Shown here piece by piece: positions 10,683-20,538 of a DNA stretch of 64,000 nt; position 1 is the stretch's first letter; the number at the start of each line of letters is the position of its first letter. The notes beneath the pieces were generated by a model. It made no database searches, was not told the origin of the DNA, and saw nothing but the letters and a program-made list of their open reading frames with translations. The DNA is from Lysobacter sp. S4-A87 (lineage in GTDB: Bacteria > Pseudomonadota > Gammaproteobacteria > Xanthomonadales > Xanthomonadaceae): NCBI RefSeq assembly GCF_022637455.1, contig NZ_CP093341.1, positions 1,860,001-1,924,000 of the forward strand, written 5' to 3'. The position numbers and the translations under genes were made by a program.

Positions 10683-11603
10683 ATGCCGTACCTCGAGCTC
10701 ACCCTGCCCTGTTCCGAAATCCAGCAGCCGCGGTACGAGCGCGCCCTGGAGGACGTCGGCGCACTGGCGGTCACCCTGGCCGATGCCCACGCCGATGCAC
10801 CCGACGAACAGGCGATTTTCGAGCCCGGCGTCGGCGAAACGCCGCTGTGGCACGAGCTGACGCTGACGGCCCTGTTCGAGGGCGGCACGCCGCGGGAGTT
10901 GCTGCTGTACGCCCTGGCTGCCGCCGACGAAGGCCTGGACTGGTCGCACGCCACCTTCCGCGACGTCGACGACCAGGACTGGGAACGGGTCTGGATGGAC
11001 CAGTACGAACCGCTGCAGTTCGGCGCGCGCACCTGGATCGTGCCCTGGAACCACGAGCTCCCGCCCGGCGCGGACGCCGCCGATGCCGCCGTGGTGCGGC
11101 TCGACCCCGGCCTGGCCTTCGGCTCGGGCACGCACCCGACCACGGCCCTGTGCCTGCAATGGCTGGACCAGCTTGCCGGCGAAGGCGCGCTGGCCGGCGC
11201 CCGCGTCCTCGACTTCGGTTGCGGCTCGGGCATCCTCGCCCTGGCCGCGCTCAAGCTGGGCGCGGCCGAGGCGATCGGCGTCGACAACGACCCCCAGGCC
11301 CTGCTGGCGACGGCTGACAACGCCGAACGCAACGGCGTTGGCGACCACCTGCATGCCTTCATGCCCGACCAGGAGCCGGTGGCCACCTATCCGGTCGTCG
11401 TGGCCAACATCCTCGCCTCGGCCCTGGTTGCGCTGGCCGACACCCTGGCCGCCCGGGTCGCGCCCGGCGGCAGGATCGCCATGTCGGGCATCCTCGCCGG
11501 CCAGGAGGACGAGGTGATGGCGCGCTACGCGGCCGACTTCGAGTCGTTGCAGGCGCAACGGCTCGAAGACTGGATGCGCGTCACAGGCGTGCGTCGCCGC
11601 TGA
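10683..11603 (+). CDS. prmA: Ribosomal protein L11 methyltransferase
   Basis: PrmA trimethylates ribosomal protein L11 using S-adenosylmethionine. The start [19 protein letters not shown] matches the family's N-terminal substrate-recognition domain; an upstream in-frame ATG at 10650 adds an Arg/Pro-rich stretch and is not used here. The 306 residues include the acceptor-loop region FGSGTHPTT, the SAM motif [19 protein letters not shown], the acidic motif GVDNDP and the catalytic-loop motif VVANILAS. The gene follows aroQ-accBC in the conserved order, although two reversed genes intervene here. Confidence 0.96.
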   Translation: MPYLELTLPCSEIQQPRYERALEDVGALAVTLADAHADAPDEQAIFEPGVGETPLWHELTLTALFEGGTPRELLLYALAAADEGLDWSHATFRDVDDQDWERVWMDQYEPLQFGARTWIVPWNHELPPGADAADAAVVRLDPGLAFGSGTHPTTALCLQWLDQLAGEGALAGARVLDFGCGSGILALAALKLGAAEAIGVDNDPQALLATADNAERNGVGDHLHAFMPDQEPVATYPVVVANILASALVALADTLAARVAPGGRIAMSGILAGQEDEVMARYAADFESLQAQRLEDWMRVTGVRRR

Positions 11604-11824
11604 CCGCGTCGACGTGCTTGAATACCCCCGGGGATTCACCGAAAACGCGAAAGCGGGGATCGGCGGGGCACGGGGATGGGGATGGCATTGCCACGCACCC
11701 GGCTTGCGGCATGACGTGCGGCGATGGACAGCAATGCACGTGACCGGCCATCGGCCGGCATGCCTGCTCCGCTCCGCGCTGCCGCACCACCGTCATCACC
11801 TCCGGTTTCAACTCGACTCACGCC

Positions 11825-12691
11825 ATGTTTGTCCCGTGCCCTCATTGCGGATTCCTGGTTGCGCTGATCGCCGCAAGCGATCGCGCCGCGCAGCGGTGTC
11901 CGCGTTGCGATGGCCCGGTGCAGGCAGCAGACATCGCCGATACCGCCATCGTCGAGACCGTCGACACGACTGACGCCGGCACTGCGCAATCGACCGCGGA
12001 AGCGGAACCACCACAGGCAGCGGATCTGCCCATGGGTTCCGCAGACGCCACGCCACCGGCAGGCGCCGCGACGGACGGCGAACCCGACACGGCACCGACC
12101 TTCGAACAGGCCATCGAGGCCGCGGCGATCCGTCCGGCAGCACCGCGCCGGCAACGCCGTGGAACGCGCCCGCGTCGCCAGGGAGAACCCAGTTTCGCCA
12201 GCCGGCACGCAGCCGCGGCAAACACGCCTGTGCACTGGCGCTGGTATGTGGCGGTGGCCGGTCTGATCGCGCTGCTTGGCCTGCAGTTGATGCTGGCACA
12301 GCGCCGCGAGCTTGCCGCCGATGCACGCTGGCGCCCGTATGTTGCGGCGTTGTGCACCGTCGCCCGCTGCGAACTGCCGCCGTGGCACGAGCCGGCGGCG
12401 TTGACGATGATCCAGCGAAACGTACGGGCCAAGCCCGGCAGTGCTGGCGTGCTTGCCGTCGAAGCGAGCTTCCGCAACGACGCACACTGGCCGCAGCCAT
12501 GGCCGACCCTCTTGCTTGGCTTGTCCGATGTCGACGGCCGGTTGGCCGGACAGCGCGCGTTCACTCCTGGCGAGTACCGTCCCGATCAACAGGCCACTGA
12601 CGTGTTGCTGCCCGGACAGAGCGCGACCGTGACGCTGGAGGTCATCGAACCGGCGCCGCGTATCGTCGCGTTTACCTTCGACTTCCGATGA
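11825..12691 (+). CDS. Zinc-ribbon and DUF3426 membrane protein
   Basis: The 288-residue protein opens with a CPHC...CPRC zinc ribbon (MJ0042-type, residues 5-29). A long acidic, Ala/Thr/Pro-rich linker follows, then one transmembrane segment at about 140-158 (WYVAVAGLIALLGLQLMLA) and a C-terminal DUF3426 domain with an immunoglobulin-like strand pattern (VEASFRNDAHWPQPWPTLLLGLSDVDG). DUF3426 genes occupy this same slot between prmA and fis in many gammaproteobacteria. The topology is a cytoplasmic zinc finger with a periplasmic domain. No function is established that I know of. Confidence 0.88.
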   Translation: MFVPCPHCGFLVALIAASDRAAQRCPRCDGPVQAADIADTAIVETVDTTDAGTAQSTAEAEPPQAADLPMGSADATPPAGAATDGEPDTAPTFEQAIEAAAIRPAAPRRQRRGTRPRRQGEPSFASRHAAAANTPVHWRWYVAVAGLIALLGLQLMLAQRRELAADARWRPYVAALCTVARCELPPWHEPAALTMIQRNVRAKPGSAGVLAVEASFRNDAHWPQPWPTLLLGLSDVDGRLAGQRAFTPGEYRPDQQATDVLLPGQSATVTLEVIEPAPRIVAFTFDFR

Positions 12692-12780
12692 ACCGCACGC
12701 CATCACATTGTCGCCTGCGACGGGCCCGCGCTAGACTCCGCTTCCCGTCGCCGCCCCAGTGCGGACCGGCGGCGACACCG

Positions 12781-12861
12781 CAACACCAGGCCAGCACCGG
12801 AATACCGGAAGCACCGGTCGCATCGGAAATACCGGAAACACCGCCGGCAACACCGGAAATA
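12781..12861 (+). repeat. Degenerate ACCGGAA repeat array in the fis leader
   Basis: Several degenerate copies of an ACCGGAA-centred unit, spaced about 9-12 bases apart, fill the region just before fis. In the fis frame they would read as repeated Gly-Asn-Thr-Gly units, but fis itself appears to start downstream at TTG 12876. The array could be untranslated leader sequence or the remnant of a duplicated protein segment. Confidence 0.6.
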
Positions 12862-12875
12862 TCTTGGGGATCACG

Positions 12876-13148
12876 TTGAACGCAGCCGCCGACCGCACCG
12901 ACTCCGCACGCAGCGCCCCGCGCGTACCGTTGCGCGATCATGTCGCGACGTCGATCCGCCGCTTCCTCGGCGACCTGGACGGCAGCGAGACCGAGAACCT
13001 CTACGAGATCGCCCTGCGCGAACTCGAGATCCCGCTCTTCATTGAAGTGCTGCAGCACTGCGACGGCAACCAGAGCCGCGCGGCATCCATGCTCGGCATC
13101 CATCGCGCCACGCTGCGCAAGAAACTGCGCGAGTACGGCCTCGACTGA
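12876..13148 (+). CDS. fis: Fis-family nucleoid-associated DNA-binding protein
   Basis: Fis is a dimeric nucleoid protein that bends DNA and regulates growth-phase promoters. From the TTG start at 12876 the product has 90 residues. The N-terminal arm contains [21 protein letters not shown]. The C-terminal helix-turn-helix is [34 protein letters not shown], which closely fits the family. TTG is preferred because GGGGA at 12866-12870 is correctly spaced and the residues before it (a Gly-Asn-Thr repeat) have no counterpart in Fis. In many relatives dusB precedes fis; here it is absent. Confidence 0.93.
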   Translation: MNAAADRTDSARSAPRVPLRDHVATSIRRFLGDLDGSETENLYEIALRELEIPLFIEVLQHCDGNQSRAASMLGIHRATLRKKLREYGLD

Positions 13149-13153
13149 GCCAC

Positions 13154-13188
13154 CGGCGCCGGCCCCGGCCCCGGCCTGTCCGGCGCCG
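13154..13188 (+). terminator. GC-rich hairpin after fis
   Basis: CGGCGCCGG (13154-13162) and CCGGCGCCG (13180-13188) form a 9-bp stem just after the fis stop. No T-run follows, so termination is uncertain. TAGACT at 13201-13206 could be the -10 box of the next gene. Confidence 0.4.
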
Positions 13189-13337
13189 ATAGTGATGGGC
13201 TAGACTCGCGCCACTGGCCATGTCCCTCATGGGGCAGGCCAGACAAGCACTACGTCCGAGGCAACAAGTCCGAGCGATCACGTCGCGCAACGGCGCAGTA
13301 CGCCGCTGGCGCGCAACAGTCTGGGGAGGCTGTCCAA

Positions 13338-14543
13338 ATGCGAGCTGTCGTGTCCACACCTGCGCGGGTGATGCCCGTGCTGGTGCTCGTTGCATCCGTC
13401 GTTGCGATGTCATCGGCCGTTTCGGCCACCCGTCCAGCCCCGGTCGTAGCCAACGCTACGGAAATCGCCGTCTATGTGCCCCCCGGAGTGCTGAGCGCCA
13501 GGAGCTACGTGCCGACCGCGAACATGTGGGTCGAGCCTGGCAAGGCATTCTCCGATGCGCTGACGGAAGTCGGCCAGCGCTACTTCCCCAGCCTGCACGT
13601 CGTGCCGTCGACCACTGACGCACGCTACGCGCTGCTCGTCGACCTGGATCCGCAATGGAAGCGCGAGGCGGCGAAGATCCGCCTGACGGTGAAGTACGAC
13701 GTCTACGGCGTCGATGGCACCAAGCTGATCAGCGGCAGCAGCGACCAGCTCGTGGCGATTCGCGGCAACCTCAATGCCACCGCCAGCGATGCATCGAAGG
13801 TGGCGATCGGCCAGGTCATGAGCGACATCCAGAACCGCGTCAAGCCCGACCCCGCGCGCATGCCGGCCACCCGCTCGGTGGCGGCGATCGACCTGGCGCC
13901 GCTGGTCAATCGCGAAAAGCCGATCCGCACCGGCACCGCCTTCTTCGTCAACGGCGTCGGCCAGTTACTGACCGCCGCCCACGTCTCGCGCGACTGCGTG
14001 CTGATCGAAGCGCACCAGGACGGCGAGACCTTCCCGGTCAAGGCCAAGGGATACAGCGACCTGCTCGATGTCGCCGTGCTCGACTCGGGCAAGCCGCATG
14101 CCGGCGCCATCGCCCTGCGCGAAGGCAACGAGATCGTGCTTGGCGAATCGGTCACCAGCGTCGGTTACCCGCTGCAGGGCCTGCTTGGCGATTCGCCCAA
14201 TGTCACCCGCGGCAACATCAGCGCGAGCAAGGGCCTGCGCGGTTCGATGGGCATGTTCCAGTTCTCGGCACCGATCCAGCCCGGCAACAGCGGCGGGCCG
14301 ATCGTGTCCGACAACGGCGAACTGCTCGGCATGGCAGTGAGCACGCTCAATGCCGCCACGCTGGCCGAGAGGGGACAGATTCCGCAGAACGTCAACTTCG
14401 CCCTCGACGCGCGTTACGTGGCGATGTTCCTGCGTCGCGAGAAGGTGGCGTTCGCATCGATGCGACCGGTCGGCGCGGGTAGCATGCAGGTGGCCAACAA
14501 GGCCGCGCTGGGCAACACCGTCCAATTGAACTGCTACCAGTGA
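13338..14543 (+). CDS. Exported trypsin-like serine protease
   Basis: The 401-residue protein has a signal peptide (residues 1-30, hydrophobic core [19 protein letters not shown]). An N-terminal domain of about 150 residues has no family I know. It is followed by a chymotrypsin-fold peptidase (S1/S1C-like) with the full triad: His215 in LLTAAHVS, Asp244 in DLLDVAVLD and Ser318 in PGNSGGP. There is no PDZ domain, unlike DegP. It probably acts in the periplasm, perhaps in protein quality control. The next gene starts 9 bases after its stop and is likely cotranscribed. Both genes interrupt the fis-purH adjacency seen in relatives. Confidence 0.88.
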   Translation: MRAVVSTPARVMPVLVLVASVVAMSSAVSATRPAPVVANATEIAVYVPPGVLSARSYVPTANMWVEPGKAFSDALTEVGQRYFPSLHVVPSTTDARYALLVDLDPQWKREAAKIRLTVKYDVYGVDGTKLISGSSDQLVAIRGNLNATASDASKVAIGQVMSDIQNRVKPDPARMPATRSVAAIDLAPLVNREKPIRTGTAFFVNGVGQLLTAAHVSRDCVLIEAHQDGETFPVKAKGYSDLLDVAVLDSGKPHAGAIALREGNEIVLGESVTSVGYPLQGLLGDSPNVTRGNISASKGLRGSMGMFQFSAPIQPGNSGGPIVSDNGELLGMAVSTLNAATLAERGQIPQNVNFALDARYVAMFLRREKVAFASMRPVGAGSMQVANKAALGNTVQLNCYQ

Positions 14544-14551
14544 GGCGCGCC

Positions 14552-15247
14552 ATGATTCGAGAGTCGATGCTCGCCGTTGCCCTGTTGCTGCCGCTGCAGG
14601 CGATGTCCGCCGAACCGGCAACGGCGCCAGTGATCCCCGCGCCCATGCCCTCCGCACCCGTGCCCTCCGCACCCGTGACCTCCGCACCCGTGCCCTCCGC
14701 ACCCATGATCCCCGCGCCAGTGGCCGTGGCGCCTCAGAAAGCGGCCTCGCTGCCGCCGATGAAGTTCCTCAGCTCGCTCGCCGGCGACGACGTGTTCACC
14801 GTGCTCAAGGCCGAACCGGCGCTGTCGGCGCTCGACAAGGAACTGGCCGGCAGCCCGCTGTCGCTGATCGTGACACACACCGTGCGCCCGACGGCCGGCG
14901 GCACCGCGGCGGGCCTGCTCAGCGCGGTGCTGTCGGGCAGCACGCTGGGCATCATCCCGGTCGTCACCAACGACCGCCTCGTCATCCGCTACGAGGTCCT
15001 GCTCAACGGCAAGACGGTGACCAGCTTTACCTTCGAGCGCACCGCCACGCGCGCGCAGAACCTGTGGACCATGGGCACGGCAGGCGACGACGGGCTCGGC
15101 AAGGCCGGCCTGGAGTGGCTGAAGACGACGGCGGTGGATGTGGCCGCCAAATTGCCGCGCGACCCGGCCATGCTGGCCGTGCGCGACGAGATCGATTTCT
15201 ACTTCCCGCCCGCTCCGGCCAAGGCCGTCGCCGGCGCCACGCCGTAG
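14552..15247 (+). CDS. Exported hypothetical protein with Ala/Pro repeat linker
   Basis: The 231-residue protein starts [21 protein letters not shown] (signal peptide) and continues with a low-complexity linker of PVPSA-type pentapeptides encoded by 15-bp repeats. A folded domain from about residue 66 onward follows ([30 protein letters not shown]...) and includes a hydrophobic Gly-rich stretch, [24 protein letters not shown]. An upstream in-frame GTG at 14540 overlaps the protease stop. ATG 14552 is preferred because the signal peptide starts there. It is probably a partner or substrate of the protease encoded just upstream. I do not recognise the folded domain. Confidence 0.78.
   Translation: MIRESMLAVALLLPLQAMSAEPATAPVIPAPMPSAPVPSAPVTSAPVPSAPMIPAPVAVAPQKAASLPPMKFLSSLAGDDVFTVLKAEPALSALDKELAGSPLSLIVTHTVRPTAGGTAAGLLSAVLSGSTLGIIPVVTNDRLVIRYEVLLNGKTVTSFTFERTATRAQNLWTMGTAGDDGLGKAGLEWLKTTAVDVAAKLPRDPAMLAVRDEIDFYFPPAPAKAVAGATP
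14641..14709 (+). repeat. 15-bp tandem repeats coding PVPSA
   Basis: About four consecutive near-identical 15-bp units of the form CCCGTGCCCTCCGCA encode Pro-Val-Pro-Ser-Ala variants in the linker of the exported protein. Such in-frame arrays can vary in copy number without breaking the frame. Confidence 0.8.
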
Positions 15248-15256
15248 CTCGCAGAC

Positions 15257-15287
15257 GAGCCGCGCAGCCCGGCTGGCTGCGCGGCTC
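15257..15287 (+). terminator. Perfect 13-bp hairpin between the protease unit and purH
   Basis: GAGCCGCGCAGCC (15257-15269), a 5-base loop and GGCTGCGCGGCTC (15275-15287) pair perfectly just after the stop of the exported protein. A T-run is missing, so it may terminate poorly, pause transcription, or stabilise the upstream mRNA. Confidence 0.5.
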
Positions 15288-15323
15288 CCGCAACGATCGA
15301 CCCGGCGCCAGCGGGGGCCAGCG

Positions 15324-15329
15324 TATAAT
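15324..15329 (+). promoter_or_regulatory. purH -10 box
   Basis: A perfect TATAAT lies 31 bases before the purH start, placing transcription initiation near 15336. No good -35 is seen at 16-18 bases. A PurR-type operator is not evident. Confidence 0.55.
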
Positions 15330-15360
15330 TCCGGGGTTTTCCGCCTCCCAAGCCCCCCCC

Positions 15361-16944
15361 ATGAGCATCGCTGCCGCTGCCTCGCCGGTGAAACTCCGCC
15401 GCGCGCTGATTTCCGTATCCGACAAGACCGGCCTGATTGAACTTGCCAGGGCACTGGCCGCCCATGGCGTTGAGCTGCTGTCCACCGGCGGTACCGCCAA
15501 GGCCATCCGCGAGGCCGGACTGGCGGTCAAGGACGTCTCCGACGTCACCGGCTTCCCCGAGATGATGGACGGCCGGGTCAAGACCCTGCACCCGCTGGTG
15601 CACGGCGGCCTGCTCGGTCGCGCCGGCACGGACGATGCGGTGATGGCCGAACACGGCATCGGCGCGATCGACCTGCTGGTGCTGAACCTGTATCCGTTCG
15701 AGAAGGTCTCGGCCGACCCGGCCAGCACGATGGAGGACATCGTCGAGAACATCGACATCGGCGGCCCGGCGATGCTGCGCTCGGCGGCGAAGAACTTCGC
15801 CCGCGTCGCCGTCGCCACCGATCCGGCACAGTACGCCGGGATCATCAGCGAAATGCAGGACAACGACGGCGCACTCGCCGCGTCCACGCGCTTCGCCCTG
15901 TCGGTGGCCGCGTTCAACCGCGTCGCGCAGTACGACGCCTTCATCGGCAACTATCTCTCGGCGCTGCAGGCCGATGGCAGCCGCGCGCTGTTCCCGGCGC
16001 AGCAGAACAGCAACTTCGTCAAGGTCATGGACCTGCGCTACGGCGAGAACCCGCACCAGCACGGCGCGTTCTACCGCGACCTGTATCCGGTCCCGGGCAC
16101 GCTGGCGACGTTCACCCAGCTGCAGGGCAAGGAACTGAGCTTCAACAACCTCGCCGATGCCGACGCCGCGTGGGAATGCGTGCGCCAGTTCGAGCAGCCG
16201 GCCTGCGTGATCGTCAAGCACGCCAATCCCTGCGGCGTCGCCGAGGGCGTCGCCTGCGGCGATGCCTACGAGCTCGCCTACGCGACCGACCCGACCTCGG
16301 CGTTCGGCGGCATCATCGCCTTCAACCGCACGCTCGACGCGGCCACCGCCAAGGCCATCCTCGATCGCCAGTTCGTCGAAGTGCTGATCGCACCCGACTA
16401 CGAAGAAGGCGCACTCGACTACGCCCGCAAGAAGGCCAATGTCCGCGTGCTGCGCATCCCGCACGGCGAGGGCCGCAACAACTTCGACATCAAGCGCGTC
16501 GGCTCCGGCCTGCTGATGCAGACCAGCGACATCCGTGAGGTGACCCCCGACGAGCTGAAAGTGGTCAGCAAGCTTGCGCCGACTGCCGGGCAGATGGCCG
16601 ACCTGTTGTTCGCCTGGCGCGTGGCGAAGTTCGTCAAATCCAACGCGATCGTGTATGCGAAGGATCACCGCACCATCGGCGTCGGCGCCGGCCAGATGAG
16701 CCGCGTGTATTCGGCCCGCATCGCCGGCATCAAGGCAACCGACGCGGGCCTGGTGGTGCCAGGATCGGTGATGGCGAGCGACGCGTTCTTCCCGTTCCGC
16801 GATGGCATCGACGCGGCGGCCGAAGCCGGCATCAAGGCAGTCATCCAGCCGGGTGGCTCGATGCGCGACGGCGAAGTCATCGCCGCCGCCGACGAGCACG
16901 GCATCGCCATGGTCTTCACCGGCGTGCGCCACTTCCGCCACTGA
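15361..16944 (+). CDS. purH: Bifunctional AICAR formyltransferase / IMP cyclohydrolase
   Basis: PurH catalyses the last two steps of purine synthesis: formylation of AICAR with 10-formyl-tetrahydrofolate, and ring closure to IMP. From ATG 15361 ([28 protein letters not shown]) it has 527 residues. The N-terminal MGS-like cyclohydrolase domain includes [14 protein letters not shown] and [16 protein letters not shown] segments. The C-terminal transformylase carries the catalytic Lys-His in [10 protein letters not shown]. purD lies 2.3 kb downstream on the same strand with two unrelated genes between; in other gammaproteobacteria purH and purD are adjacent. Confidence 0.97.
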   Translation: MSIAAAASPVKLRRALISVSDKTGLIELARALAAHGVELLSTGGTAKAIREAGLAVKDVSDVTGFPEMMDGRVKTLHPLVHGGLLGRAGTDDAVMAEHGIGAIDLLVLNLYPFEKVSADPASTMEDIVENIDIGGPAMLRSAAKNFARVAVATDPAQYAGIISEMQDNDGALAASTRFALSVAAFNRVAQYDAFIGNYLSALQADGSRALFPAQQNSNFVKVMDLRYGENPHQHGAFYRDLYPVPGTLATFTQLQGKELSFNNLADADAAWECVRQFEQPACVIVKHANPCGVAEGVACGDAYELAYATDPTSAFGGIIAFNRTLDAATAKAILDRQFVEVLIAPDYEEGALDYARKKANVRVLRIPHGEGRNNFDIKRVGSGLLMQTSDIREVTPDELKVVSKLAPTAGQMADLLFAWRVAKFVKSNAIVYAKDHRTIGVGAGQMSRVYSARIAGIKATDAGLVVPGSVMASDAFFPFRDGIDAAAEAGIKAVIQPGGSMRDGEVIAAADEHGIAMVFTGVRHFRH

Positions 16945-16970
16945 TCGCGGGTACGCCCAGGCTGCACCCC

Positions 16971-16996
16971 ATGATCCCGGCGCAAGCCGGGATCAT
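16971..16996. repeat. Palindromic intergenic repeat after purH
   Basis: ATGATCCCGGC, loop GCAA and GCCGGGATCAT form a perfect 11-bp stem. It resembles the dispersed ATCCCGGC palindrome seen again at 57507-57526, so it is likely a member of a genome-wide repeat family that may also act as a weak terminator for purH. Confidence 0.6.
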
Positions 16997-17094
16997 GCTT
17001 TGCGCCGCCAGGTCCTTGTACCGCCAAGTCGTCCTGACCGCGCCATAACCGCCCCTGCGGCAGACTGTGCGGACCCTGCCAGGCGCATCCAGCC

Positions 17095-17592
17095 ATGTGG
17101 ATACGAACCGAAACCCAGGCCGACCACACGGCCATCAGCAACCTCATCGCCACGGCGTTCGCCGACCAGCAAGGAGCCGGTCGCACCGAACAGCGGATCG
17201 TCGACGCCCTGCGTGCGGACGGCGCCTTGAGTCTGTCGCTGGTGGCCGACATCGACGGCCGCATCGCCGGCCACGTCGCCTTTTCGCCGGTGCGCGTCGG
17301 CGACGGCACCGAGCGCTGGTATGGCCTGGGCCCGGTGTCGGTGGCGCCGCGCGACCAGCGCAACGGCGTCGGCAGCGCGCTCATCCGCGCAGGCCTGAGC
17401 GAACTTGCCGAGCGCGGCGCGCTGGGCTGCGTCGTGCTGGGCGAGCCGGGGTACTACCAGCGCTTCGGCTTCCGCCAGGTACCGGGACTGCGTTTTGGCG
17501 ACGTGCCCGCCGAGTACTTCCAGGCGTTGGCATTCGGCGACCGCAGCGCCACGGGCGAAGTCACGTACCACGCGAGCTTCACCGCGCAGTAG
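17095..17592 (+). CDS. GNAT-family N-acetyltransferase
   Basis: The 165-residue protein has the GNAT fold. The acetyl-CoA motif A is [24 protein letters not shown] at about residues 78-101, where the Q/RxxGxG/A signature reads QRNGVG. Strand 4-5 features [20 protein letters not shown] follow, matching the YhbS-type subgroup. The acceptor substrate cannot be predicted. It is probably monocistronic and converges on the symporter gene. Confidence 0.85.
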   Translation: MWIRTETQADHTAISNLIATAFADQQGAGRTEQRIVDALRADGALSLSLVADIDGRIAGHVAFSPVRVGDGTERWYGLGPVSVAPRDQRNGVGSALIRAGLSELAERGALGCVVLGEPGYYQRFGFRQVPGLRFGDVPAEYFQALAFGDRSATGEVTYHASFTAQ

Positions 17593-17602
17593 TGACGTCG
17601 GT

Positions 17603-17626
17603 GCAGCGGGAAGTTACTTCCCCTGC
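17603..17626. terminator. Hairpin at the convergent end, symporter stop codon in the loop
   Basis: GCAG-C-GGGAAG (17603-17613) pairs with CTTCCC-CTGC (17617-17626) around the three-base loop TTA, which is the complement of the symporter's TAA stop. It sits between two convergent genes and may serve both. There is no clear T-run. Confidence 0.4.
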
Positions 17627-19062
17627 TCCTTCCAGATCTCATGATCCACGCCATCGCCCAGTTCCGGGTACTGCGCGATATGGAACGTCGGCGACTTTCC
17701 GGCGCGCAGCTGGCTGTCGTAGTCGCGGGTCAGTTTGATGACCACGCCCGACAGCATCATGATCGCCACCAGGTTGATCGAGGCCATCAGCGCCATCGCC
17801 GCATCGGCGGCGTCCCACACCAGCTGCACCTTCGAGAAAACGCCCCACACGATCACCGCCAGCGTCACCAGGCGCAGCAGCAACAGGCTCCCGCGACCAC
17901 CGCCCAGGTAGATCAGGTTCATCTCGGCATACGAGTAATTGCCGATGATCGTGGTGAAGGCGAAGAAGAACAGCGCGATCGCGACGAAGTAGGTGCCCCA
18001 GCCGCCGAAGAACACCGTCATCGCCGCCTGGGTGATCTGCACGCCGTCGCCGGCCTGGCCGAGCACGCCCGACAGCAGGATGACGAAGCCGGTCGCGCTG
18101 CAGATCAGCAGCGTGTCGATGAACACGCCCAGCGACTGCACGAAGCCCTGGCTCGAGGGATGGTGCGGAATCGGTGTTGCCGCCGCGGCGACGTTGGGCG
18201 CGCTGCCCATGCCGGCCTCATTGGAATACAGGCCGCGCTTGACGCCCTGCAGCATCGCCACCGCGATCGCGCCGAAGATGCCGCCGGCCGCCGCATCCAG
18301 GCCGAAGGCGCTGCGCAGCACCAGCGACAGCACCGCCGGGACCTCCGGCAGGTGGGTCACGACCACCCAGCCGGCGAGGGCGAGATAGCCCACCGACATG
18401 AACGGCACCACCCACTCGGAGAACCGGGCGACCGTGCGCAGGCCGCCGAAGATGATCACCGCCGTCAGCAGCACCAGGCCGGTGGCAATCTGCGCACGGC
18501 TGAAGCCGAACGCGTCGCTGAGCGACTGCGCCATGGCGTTGGCGTGCACGCTGCTGAACACGGCGCCGTAGGTCAGCAGCAGGCACAGTGCGAAGGCCAC
18601 GCCCATCCACGGACGCTTGAGGCCCTTCGACATGTAATACGAAGGCCCGCCGCGGTACTGGCCATTCTCGTCGCGAACCTTGTAGAGCTGCGCCAGCGAA
18701 CTCTCGGCGTAGGCCGTGGCCATGCCCAGTGCCGCCGTGCACCACATCCAGAACAGCGCCCCGGGGCCACCCACGCTCAGCGCGATCGCCACGCCGGCGA
18801 GGTTGCCGGTGCCCACGCGCGAGGCCAGCGAGGTGCACAGGGCCTGGAACGGCGAGATGCCCGAGCTGTCGCCGTCGGTGCCGCGACCGATCACGTGCAG
18901 CATGTGCGGGAAGCGCCGGACCTGGACGAAACGCAGGCGCACGGTGAAGTACATGCCGACCGCGAGCAGGCCATAGACCAGTACGTAATCCCACAAGACC
19001 TTGTTGATCAGGCCGATTACCGGCGACAACAGCGTTTCAATCCATTGCAGGACCAGATCCAT
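17614..19062 (-). CDS. Alanine or glycine:sodium symporter (AGCS family)
   Basis: This 482-residue inner-membrane protein couples sodium entry to uptake of alanine or glycine. The AGCS hallmarks are present: GTGNLAGVAIALSVGGPGALFWMW near the N-terminus (about residues 80-105), YSNEAGMGSAPNVAAAA in the middle and about ten hydrophobic segments. The start MDLVLQWIETLLSPVIGLINKVLW is chosen; a further upstream ATG at 19107 adds 15 residues rich in Cys/Pro that do not fit the family. The gene is transcribed against its neighbours and interrupts the purH-purD pair. Confidence 0.93.
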   Translation of the reverse strand: MDLVLQWIETLLSPVIGLINKVLWDYVLVYGLLAVGMYFTVRLRFVQVRRFPHMLHVIGRGTDGDSSGISPFQALCTSLASRVGTGNLAGVAIALSVGGPGALFWMWCTAALGMATAYAESSLAQLYKVRDENGQYRGGPSYYMSKGLKRPWMGVAFALCLLLTYGAVFSSVHANAMAQSLSDAFGFSRAQIATGLVLLTAVIIFGGLRTVARFSEWVVPFMSVGYLALAGWVVVTHLPEVPAVLSLVLRSAFGLDAAAGGIFGAIAVAMLQGVKRGLYSNEAGMGSAPNVAAAATPIPHHPSSQGFVQSLGVFIDTLLICSATGFVILLSGVLGQAGDGVQITQAAMTVFFGGWGTYFVAIALFFFAFTTIIGNYSYAEMNLIYLGGGRGSLLLLRLVTLAVIVWGVFSKVQLVWDAADAAMALMASINLVAIMMLSGVVIKLTRDYDSQLRAGKSPTFHIAQYPELGDGVDHEIWKEQGK

Positions 19063-19199
19063 CGAGGGGCATTCCGCAGGCAGGCAGGGCGCCGATCCTA
19101 CCAGCATGCGTTATCGGGCCCCGCCGGCAGGACGGTCGCGGCTGCGCGGCGCGTCCCGTAAAATTCGCAGTCCCACGCCGCGGCACACCAGGAGCACGC

Positions 19200-20501
19200 A
19201 TGAAAGTCCTCGTAATCGGTTCCGGTGGTCGCGAGCACGCGCTGGCGTGGAAACTGGCGCAGTCGCCCCGCATCGAAGAAGTGCTGGTCGCGCCCGGCAA
19301 TGCCGGCACCGCGACCGAGCTCAAGTGCCGCAACGTCGAGGTCGGCGCCGCCGATATCGACGGCCTGCTCGCCCTGGTCGACCGCGAAGGCGTGGCGGTG
19401 ACCGTGGTCGGCCCGGAAGGCCCGCTGGTGGCGGGCGTGGTCGACCGCTTCCGCGCCGCCGGCAAGCGCATCTTCGGGCCCAGCGCGCAGGCCGCACAGC
19501 TGGAAGGGAGCAAGGCGTATGCCAAGCACTTCCTCGCCCGTCACGGCATCCCGACCGCGCACTACGCGGTGTTCACCGAGGCCGATGCGGCGCTCGACTA
19601 CATACAAGAGAAGGGAGCGCCGATCGTCATCAAGGCCGACGGCCTGGCCGCGGGCAAGGGCGTGATCGTGGCGATGACCCTGGCCGAGGCCGAGGCGGCG
19701 ATCACCGACATGCTTTCCGACTACGCCTTCGGCGCTGCAGGTGCGCGCGTGGTGATCGAGGAGTTCCTCGACGGCGAGGAAGCCAGCTTCATTTCGATGG
19801 TCGATGGCACCACGGCCTTGCCGATGGCGACCAGCCAGGACCACAAGCGCGTCGGCGATCGCGACACCGGCCCCAACACCGGCGGCATGGGTGCGTACTC
19901 ACCGGCCCCGGTGGTAACGCCCGAGGTGCACGCGCGGATCATGCGCGAAGTGGTCGAGCCGACCGTGCGCGGCATGGCCAGCGACGGCGTGCCGTTCACC
20001 GGCTTCCTCTATGCCGGCCTGATGATCGACAAGTCGGGCGCGCCGAAGGTGATCGAGTTCAACGTGCGCTTCGGCGACCCGGAAACGCAACCGATCATGC
20101 TGCGCCTGGAGTCGGATCTGCTCGACCTGGTCGAGGCCGCCATCGACGAACGCCTGCATGAAGTGTCGGCCAAGTGGGATCCGCGCCCGTCGCTGGGCGT
20201 GGTGATGGCGGCGGAGGGCTACCCGGGCACGCCGCGCCTGGGCGACGTGATCGGCGCCTGGGACACGCCCGACCTGGACGACACCAAGGTGTTCCATGCC
20301 GGCACGAAGATCGAAGGCGAGCACGTCGTCACCTCCGGTGGCCGCGTGCTGTGCGTGTGCGCGCTCGGCGACACGGTGCTCGACGCACAGCGCCGCGCCT
20401 ACGCCGAGATCGCCGGCATCTCCTGGCACGGCGAATTCCACCGCCATGACATCGGCTGGCGCGCGATCGAGCGCGAAACGGCCGATTGCGAACCGGCCTG
20501 A
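19200..20501 (+). CDS. purD: Phosphoribosylamine-glycine ligase (GAR synthetase)
   Basis: PurD ligates glycine to phosphoribosylamine using ATP in the second step of purine synthesis. The 433-residue protein starts MKVLVIGSGGREHALAWKLAQSP. The ATP-grasp core shows VIKADGLAAGKGVIVAMTLAEA and the metal-binding VIEFNVRFGDPETQPIMLRL. All regions expected of the family are present. It ends 37 bases from the convergent coiled-coil gene. Confidence 0.97.
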   Translation: MKVLVIGSGGREHALAWKLAQSPRIEEVLVAPGNAGTATELKCRNVEVGAADIDGLLALVDREGVAVTVVGPEGPLVAGVVDRFRAAGKRIFGPSAQAAQLEGSKAYAKHFLARHGIPTAHYAVFTEADAALDYIQEKGAPIVIKADGLAAGKGVIVAMTLAEAEAAITDMLSDYAFGAAGARVVIEEFLDGEEASFISMVDGTTALPMATSQDHKRVGDRDTGPNTGGMGAYSPAPVVTPEVHARIMREVVEPTVRGMASDGVPFTGFLYAGLMIDKSGAPKVIEFNVRFGDPETQPIMLRLESDLLDLVEAAIDERLHEVSAKWDPRPSLGVVMAAEGYPGTPRLGDVIGAWDTPDLDDTKVFHAGTKIEGEHVVTSGGRVLCVCALGDTVLDAQRRAYAEIAGISWHGEFHRHDIGWRAIERETADCEPA

Positions 20502-20538
20502 GGCAAAGTCTCAACAATCCCGGCTCAACGGTTCCGAC

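Noticed and set aside
15199..16941. Minus-strand open frame of about 580 codons
   Set aside because: It is antisense to purH and has no motif or ribosome-binding site.
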